Shown here: positions 32,483-41,400 of the stretch, piece by piece | How positions within the stretch are numbered: position 1 is the first letter of the stretch | Layout of the letters: each line of letters opens with the position of its first letter | Source of the DNA: Haematococcus lacustris | Taxonomy: Eukaryota; Chlorophyta; Chlorophyceae; Chlamydomonadales; Haematococcaceae | Reading direction: 5' to 3' | Length of the DNA stretch: 64,000 nucleotides | Assembly: GCA_030144725.1 (NCBI GenBank) | Contig: JASKMD010000026.1 | Location: forward strand, 4,772,552-4,836,551 | The notes under the pieces: generated by a model | The model's database searches: none | What the model saw: only the letters and a program-made list of their open reading frames with translations | What the model was told of the DNA's origin: nothing | Made by a program: the position numbers and the translations under genes

Positions 32483-35400
32483 ATGAAGGTCGAACGCCCT
32501 GGTAGGCGCTCTGCTTTGTTGCTTGTACTGACCCTGGTCTGCATCGGGTGGGTTGGGGACGTGTTCGGAGAGGAAGCCAGTGGGTGCCCTCCGATACGTC
32601 TGCCAACCCACCCGGATGGCACCCCTAGAGGTGACCGCGCAGTCAGAAGTTCCGAAATCCAGCCCAAGGGCTGCGTAAAAAACTGGCCTCTGCGCCTCCA
32701 AACCCAGCTCTTGTGCTGGTCCGACAGTACACAGCGATACAGATGCTCCAGAAAAGCCCTCGGCACAGACAATCATACCCAGCAACCTTGCTGCGGTAAT
32801 ATCTCACAGCCCACCAGCTGTGATACCTCAAGGATGGAACAAACCACACAGTGCACCTTCTACGGTGCCAACCAAACAGAGGCTGACAAGAGACGAGCCC
32901 ACCTGCCTTACTACCACCTGCCAGCCCTGACAGCCACAGGTTGGCATGACCAGCCAGCTGACACAGAGATGGATGACACACAGGCTGACAAGCAACATGC
33001 CCCTCAGCCCCACCACCACCTGCCAGCCCCGACCGCTGCAGGTTGGCAGGACCAGCCAGCTGTCACAGAGATGCGAGACACACATGCTGCCATGCAGGCT
33101 GACATGCAACATGCCGCTCAACCCCACCACCACCGGCCAGCCCTGACCGCTACAGGTTGGCATAACCAGCCGCCCGACACAGAGATGCAAGTTTCACATG
33201 TTGTCATGCAGGCTGACAAGCAACATGCCCCCCAGCCCCACCACCACCTGCCAGCCCCGACCGCTGCAGGTTGGCAGGACCAGCCAGCTGTCACAACGAT
33301 GCAAGACACACATGCTGCCATGCAGGCTGACATGCAACATGCCGCTCAGCCCCACCACCACCTGCCAGCCTTGACCGCCGCAGGTTGGTATGACCAGCTG
33401 CCTGACACAAAGATGCAAGATACACATGCTGTCATGCATGCTGACAAGCAACATGCCCCTCAGCCCCACCACCACCTGCCAGCCCTTACCGCTACAGGTT
33501 GGCTTGACCAGCCGTCTCACACGGAGATGCAAGCTTCACATGCTGCCATGCAGGCTGATAAGCGACACGCCGCTCAGCATGCTAGGAACATGTTGAGATA
33601 CCACACCATAGGCAAGAGTGTGATAATTGAGACAAACTTTATTGCAGTGTCATGGTTGTGCACCTGCAGTGTCACATCTTTTAATAAAACTGCCATGGAC
33701 AACATGGACCGAAGTTATACCATCATTACCCCTATGCCCAACCCCCCCTTTGGACACCCCAACTGGACACCTATCCAACAACTGGACATGAACCGGCAAA
33801 TCATAGCCTACCTGGCCTGTGTTTGCACTTGGATCAGCATATGTATGAAACGACATACACCTACATACTCACACGCCCAATCTCAACAATGTCTCAAGAA
33901 ACAACGTAAGAGCCTTGCCAAGCTCAACGCCTCCCTACACAACACCAAGTACAACTGGCTACTCGGCATAGATGGGACCCTTCAAAACATGACAGCCATG
34001 AACCGTCTGAAACACGCTACCTGCACCTACCTCAAGGGGCACAATAGCGGAAGGACTATTATGGTTATACAGTACAACACTACACTACAAGCATACATGA
34101 CGTACTACCTCAACCCAAACATCATAAGCCACCCCACATGGAACATGGCCATCGGTAAATACATGGCACGGTGCATCTACATCAGCTGGCTTCTGCTGGC
34201 AGCAGGGGATATCGAAGAGAACCCAGGACCTGACGGCTTGCACTTCGAGCAACAAGTAGCATCACACTGCCAAGTACATGCCCTCAACATGGCGGCAGGA
34301 CACTCCTGGCTCACTAACCAGGAACTGGCCAACTTCCACACGTCCGAGCTACACGCGCGACGCGGGGACCAGCGCACAATGTGGGCATTAGCCAGAGACG
34401 AACAAGGCGCGTGCAACGACACTGTCATTAATCTCTACCTAATGTCACACTACGGCCTCAGCACACACACAGTGGCGCACCTGCGAACACGGAGTGATTG
34501 GTCAGCCCGCAACCTCGACGCGCTGTCCGCCACCCACGGCACGAAAGCCTTCTTATGCAAGGCCCCGGCTCACAGCATGGCGATAAGGAAACACGATGGC
34601 GCCTGGTACCTCCTTGACTCCCAAGCGGACGCCCCTACCCGGCTACGGTCCACAGGACACTACATGTACCCCGTTACATGCGAGATACAAGCTATCATTA
34701 GCACCGCCAACCACACGGCGGAGATGGAGGCGGCAAGGCAGAGGGCAAGGCTTGGGCCCATCATAAGCAACCCACAAGAAACACATAGGCCCTACTGGGA
34801 AAGGCAATACAAGCAGTGCTGCCTTGTGCACGCCATCAACATGGCCATGGGGATACCTATGATCAGGCCCGATGATGTGATAACCCACTGTAAAACGCTG
34901 GATACACACATCCAAGACCTAGCCAACAAGGCTAGGCAAGAGAACAGGCCGATACCACTGCGTAGCAGCCTACCACACATATATGAAGAATCCGGCAACT
35001 TTACAGTGTCCACCATGAACCACTACTTATACCATCACCACAAGGACCTCCACCTATGCCCTACCGCCACCGAGCTTACACTCGGCAACATCACACCTGA
35101 GCTTCTCACCACGCTCACTGGCAATATAGACAGCTACACCAACACAGCTGCCATTCTCATCACCAACAATCACGCTACCACCATCCGCCGCACGGACCAC
35201 ACCTGGCACTGGCTGGACTCGGAACAAGGCCGCCCATGCCGATTGGACACCCCGGAAGACTGGCTTCAGCTGAAGGGTACACTCGTTCAAATTAAAAAGG
35301 GCGACGCGGCTGATACCAACCTCATCCACCCACTATGCTGGCTAGCTGACCCTACAAGGCGCGCCACAACGGAGCAGCTGGAACAACATCTACGTACCAC

Positions 35401-38400
35401 CCACATCGACCTTACTACCCAAGACCTGGGCACACAACCCGCGCACACCCCCCGAACAGACCGGCCGCTACCCACCGCACAACCAGCGAGTTACAAGCGC
35501 ATACTAACAGCCACAGCGGACACCCACCCGACAGACAAGCAGGCCCGGCCGCGACTGCGCCAGGTCGCCCCCACAGTCACTCTTCCCACTCTACAAGACC
35601 GGTCAGGCAGCAGTAAACGGCCCACGTCATCGGGCACCATCGTAGACAAAAGACGGACCAAGCCAAGAGAGCAACCCAAGGACTCGCACACGCAGACCCT
35701 GATGTACAGATACCTCAACACAACCCCCACTCCACCCCCCGCCGCCATCCCCACAACACCACCGCCCCCCACCGCTAACCTACCTGAGCACCCAGGACCA
35801 CACCCACAACACAACACCCTGCCAACCCGGCAGCCACAACCAACACACAATCGACAGCATATCACACTAACGACCCTGAACGTCAGAAGCCTCCATAGGT
35901 CCAGGAACGACGTCCTCAACCTAGTGCATCAACACAGCCCGGACATCCTGATCCTAACTGAAACCATGACCCAGCCCAAGAGCAACAATCCAGACTCTGG
36001 CTGGCTGAAGAGAGTCATGCCAGACTATACGACACACCGACACAGAGGCCACAGTGAAGTGCTGATAGGCATCAAACACAACCTAGCCATCCAAATGAAA
36101 GCCACTATGCTTCCACCGAGCATCGACGCTGAGGTAAACGCACGATGCGTCATCCTGGCCCTCAACCAACACCAGTGCGAACAGCTCACCATCATCGCCA
36201 CGTACTGGCCGTCGGGAAATAACGGGGACGCGCTACTACTGCGAGGGAAAATGCATGAACACATACGAACAGCCACGGGCCATCTGCCCGGCTCACTCAT
36301 CCTGGCGGGAGATATTAACGCCACGATGAAAACAGAGGATCGTTCCGAGCACACCGAATACACACAAGACAGCATGATGAGGGGGTTCGCCACTGAAATG
36401 CACCTGAAGGAAGCTGATCCCGGCGACCGGGCCTGGACCTACCAGCAACCGCACTGCACCAGCCGCATCGACGCTATCCTAACACGCGACGCAAGACACG
36501 GACCTGAGCACCGCACGCACGTCGATACCAACGTCTATCTGAGCGACCACAGACCACTCACTGCCACACTGAATACAGCCCGCCTGGGCCTAGACCTGGC
36601 AGCCCCACACAAACTACCGAAACATAGCCACACTCTCCTCACCACCCCCATTACCAATAAGGACAGGGAAGCCTACCGCCTGGCAGTGCAACAACCCAGC
36701 TCAGGCGTCCCACAATTGCATGCGGAACTGACAGCCTTCTTAGCCCCCATATACACAGAGGCCACCCACCACCTGGCTACACTGGGCAAGACCAACCCTC
36801 AGCAACCACAGCGTCTGACATCAGTGGCAGGACGCCCGGCCAGGGAAGCTGTAGACACAGCAGCCACCATGCTTACACACCTCCTACAAACCTGCAGGAC
36901 AGCAGCTATAAAGACATGCAACACTAAGACCCTCACGAGGGGAGGCCAACACTACCAACGCAGGACCATGTGCAGGATTAGACTGGCACTGGGCAGAAAA
37001 CTTAAGACCACTAGAGACCTCAGCCGGAAGGCTAACTCCCTCTTTAAGCAAACCAACGTGCACCCGACAATCGACGAACTCATTTCAGGGACAGATGCGA
37101 TAAACGATGAGATCAGGGACGCGGTGCAAGCGCGACAGGATGAAGACCCAACTGAAAATCACGTGCAGGCCGCGCTCGCCCGGCTGACCAATACGTACCG
37201 CGACCAAATCCACCAACTCGATGACGATGACTCTGCACTCGCCATCGCACAAGCTCGTGTCAGAATGCAACAACTGATAAGCACCCAGCCCAAGAAGGCT
37301 AACAAACGTATCCTACGCCCGTCCCGCACCGACCACAGAGGCCTGCAGGCGCTAGCGGATTCTGAAACCAAGACCATATGCACCGCCCCTGCCGACCTAA
37401 ACCGGATAATAACCGCCGCATACGGGCAGAAGCTATCGGCCCCGGCCCCCAAGACTGGCAACTACACTAACACACAGACACGAAACTACCCGTGGGCTCG
37501 CGCCAAAGCAGACGACGCCTTCGCAATGCACGCATGCCAAAACATACACTGGCTGCACACAGCCATCATGGACAAGGCAGGCTTCCAAGAATGCCTCAGC
37601 AGGCTGGCAGGAGGCAAGGCACCGGGACCAGACGGTGTGGAAAACGAAATCATCAAGATGCTGCCATGGGAGATGAGGGACACCATCCACCAGCTGTTCA
37701 TCATCATGTGGGCCACTGGCTGCACACCAACCACGTGGAAGACCAGTGACACATGCCTGCTCTACAAGGACAAAGGGCAAGAAACGGACCTTAACTCCTA
37801 CAGGCCAGTGGGACTAGCCAACACCGTTTATAAGCTATGGACCAGCCTCATTACCAAGACGCTGTCTGAGTATGCTGAAGCTAATGGGATGCTCAGCAAG
37901 AACCAGGCTGGGTTCCGCTCCCACAGGAACACCACGCAACAGCTGCAGATGCTTGTCATGGCTCTTGAGGATGCTAAACTGGCCAAGGCAGATATTTACG
38001 CGCTCCTGGTCGACTTCACCAGTGCATTCAACACCACCTGCCAGGACAAACTGCTATGGATCATGCATGACCTAGGCTTCCCCACAGACGCTACTGACGC
38101 AGTTAAGGACCTATACACGGGCGCCACAACGCGCTTTAAAACCCCGTACGGCCATACTGACCCGGTACCCGTCAACCGGGGCACCATACAAGGCGACTCC
38201 CTCTCGCCCTTCCTATTTCTCATCTACATCGAACCCCTCCTGCGGTGGCTGCAAGTGGGCGCGAGGGGCTATAAATTCAAATCAGCAGCAGACGACAGCG
38301 GGGAACGCGCCACCGTCAGCAGCATCGACTATGCAGATGACATCGCTATACTATGCAACACCCTTCGCAACCTCCGATGCCAAGCAGACAAACTCTCAGC

Positions 38401-41400
38401 CTTCTCGGACTGGGGTCACCTCATCATCTCACACAGTAAAACCCTCGCTACAGCGGCGCTCCATCACTCGGTCGAAACAGGCATGTGCAGCAACGCGGCC
38501 GAAGCGGACAAGCGGGCCCGCCAACAACTCCAAACCGTCAGCCTACAAGGGAAACCCGTCACCTACCACCGCCCGACCTCACCTTTCACCTACTTGGGTG
38601 TGCTCATCACCATGACGCTGGACTGGAAACCACAACACACCGCTATGATCACCCAGCTCCGCCAAAAACTCGAGAGACTCAGACGCTCCTTTGCTAGCGC
38701 TAGACAGGCCATACACATCATTCGCACGGCCATCATACCCAGCCTAGCCTACAGCTTCTGTGCCGTGCCCTGCACCCCGGGGGACCTTGAGCTGTACGAT
38801 AGGTCCATCAACCAATGCGTCAAGCTCAAACTCAGACTCCCCCTGGGAACGCCCAATGCCATCATAAGAGAGGACGCTGGCAGACTAGGCATAGGCATTA
38901 GCTCCACTGCCCAAGAGTATCACGCCCGCAACACGACAGCCCTCACACACAGCCTGCAGTCCACAGATGCGGCACACGCCCACATATCGAGGAGCATGCT
39001 GCACAAACAAATCACATGGCTCAGTGCCCAGGCTAGCACACAAGGACACCGCATGCTCACCCTCCTTCATCATACCCTTAGGGCACGGCAGCTAGTCTAT
39101 GCCTCTATATCCGGGTTGTCGGCCACGGAAGAGGGGCTACCTCTCTACCATGAGGAATGCCAAACACTCGGCCGCCTCATCACACAAGCCAGCAGCTCTC
39201 AAGCACACGACGTCGTTAGCGCCAGCATCACCTGCCTCAGAAGCCTAGGCATCACGCACGTTTCTGAGCTCAGCTGCAAGGGCAACACACACATCATCAC
39301 CGGTAGCATGCTCACATCACAGTACGGGAAAAAGGTCAAGCAGAAGCACATCATCGCCCTCAACAAACTCGCGGCCATGGCGGCCCAACCCTCATGCCCA
39401 GACGCGACCGCAACGCGTGCAATCCGAGACAGCCGCAACACATCGCTCGATCTCCCGCCCGACCAACGCAAAATCACAACCTGGGCCGCGGGCCTCACGG
39501 AACTTGCGCCCACACCCGCAGTGCCAGACACCAGAACCCGCTATATGGATATGAAAGCGTATGCGGTCATACATGCAACTCAACCAGCAACGGCGGACCG
39601 GGCCGCAGCGCCACCCGCAGCCCATGAGGCCACTCGGACGAGCTCACGACTGCTGAAACGAGAGCAACGGGCAACACAATCGGCCCCAACGAAGCCCAAT
39701 CCACCCAAGGCGGGCACGAAACGGAACAATGAGGGCAGACAGACCCAAACTATCCCGCAAGATGTAGTGCGCATAGTAGGCCTTGACCTCCCAGGCCTGT
39801 CCAGCTGGAAGGTGGACAAAGCCTGCCGATGTAAACCCAAGAACCTAGGCTGCATACTAGGGGCCATGTACGGCCACCAAGAGGCCATTACCAGCATAGA
39901 TGGCTGGCAATGGGACGGCATCAATAAGGAAAACTACTATAAGGTGCACTGGAAGCCCACAGTCATAGATAGATGGGCATTACCACTGTGTGCAGAAGAA
40001 GGCTATACACCCACACACATAGAACCCATCAGCAGGGAAGAAGCGAAGGACGTGTGCACTTGTGAGCTGTGCTGGCTACCAAGAGGAGACAGCCCAACGT
40101 GCCACAACTGCAAGAGGGCCTACCACCCAGCCTGCCTTGAAGAAGCCCACCTGTCAGGGCACAAGGAACCAGGTTACTGGTTGTGCCCTATATGCAAGTT
40201 TGGTAGCAATGACTTCAAGACTACCATGCGTCAGTCAGCGCACTCGGACCTCATACGAGTACACTGGCACCCCACCTTTGAACCGGCGCCGCTCATCACG
40301 GCACACCTGGACTACATGGCAAAGCGCAGCGTCTACGACGAGGAAAACAGGCAGATACAAGAGGCCAGACATGCGAGGCCCGACACGCACCTGCCGGCCC
40401 ACACCCGACAGGGCCTACCGGACCCGCACACCTGGCTACCCCGGTGCACCAACCTGCACTCGAAGGCCACCTTCCACACCTACCCCATTAACCCGCAGAC
40501 GGACATCATCGGGACGGGCAAGTGCGAAACCTTCCTCCAACTTCACCCCCACATGACCACCCCCGCGATGAGCCTCAGCACGGGAGAGCCCATCATGCCA
40601 CAGCACGACCTAGTGCAACACGTCACGGTCCACGACGAGTCGGGTCGCACGATTGGCCTCCTGACAAAAGACCAACACCAACACCTACACGCTTGGCTAC
40701 AACACACACCACACACACGCAACCTGGCCACAGAAGTAGCTGCCCTCCTAAGGAGACAGGACACACAGAGCAGCCACCACCCCATGAGGGTGGCACAGGA
40801 CAGGGCCCTTACCACCCTGCACACCACACGATCCTTCACTAGCACCGTCCAAAGGTGGGCTGATCCACTCACAGTTAGACCGGAAACTACTACCTACTGG
40901 AGCCCTGACATCAATGACACGGCCTTTGGCGCACACCACAACTGCCTACTGGTACGCCACACTGGGCTATCCACATGGAACGTACCGGCAGACGATGCGG
41001 TGGCCCTGAAATGCGTCAACCATGCTATACACTCAGCTACCCAGGAGGAGGCCATGGCCACCATCATGCTGATCCCTGGGAAAAAGGGCATCTCCTACCC
41101 CAAACACATCGACACCCTAAGACGCTACCCAGAATACTGCCAGCACCTGGCAAGCATACCCCCCACCAAGACCAGCTGCACCAAGTCAGGCAAGCACGCC
41201 ACCCTCCACATCTACGTCATCTGGAATGCAGCGGGACAACAACTCGTCACCAAAGGCAACCCCCAAGCATGGCTGGCTAGCACTGCCACTGCCCTCCACC
41301 CTCAACGAGACACACACCCAATCCACAACAGACCCACGAATCAAAGCCAGCCGGCCACACCCCCCAGCGGCCACAAACAACACATGCGCCTGCCGTTGGA

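Noticed and set aside
34229..35310. OTU or ULP1 (C48) assignment for the two protease domains
   Set aside because: The order Cys then His then Asp with a 15-residue His-Asp spacing and 'W..LDS' fits Josephin better; kept as an alternative because no profile search was possible.
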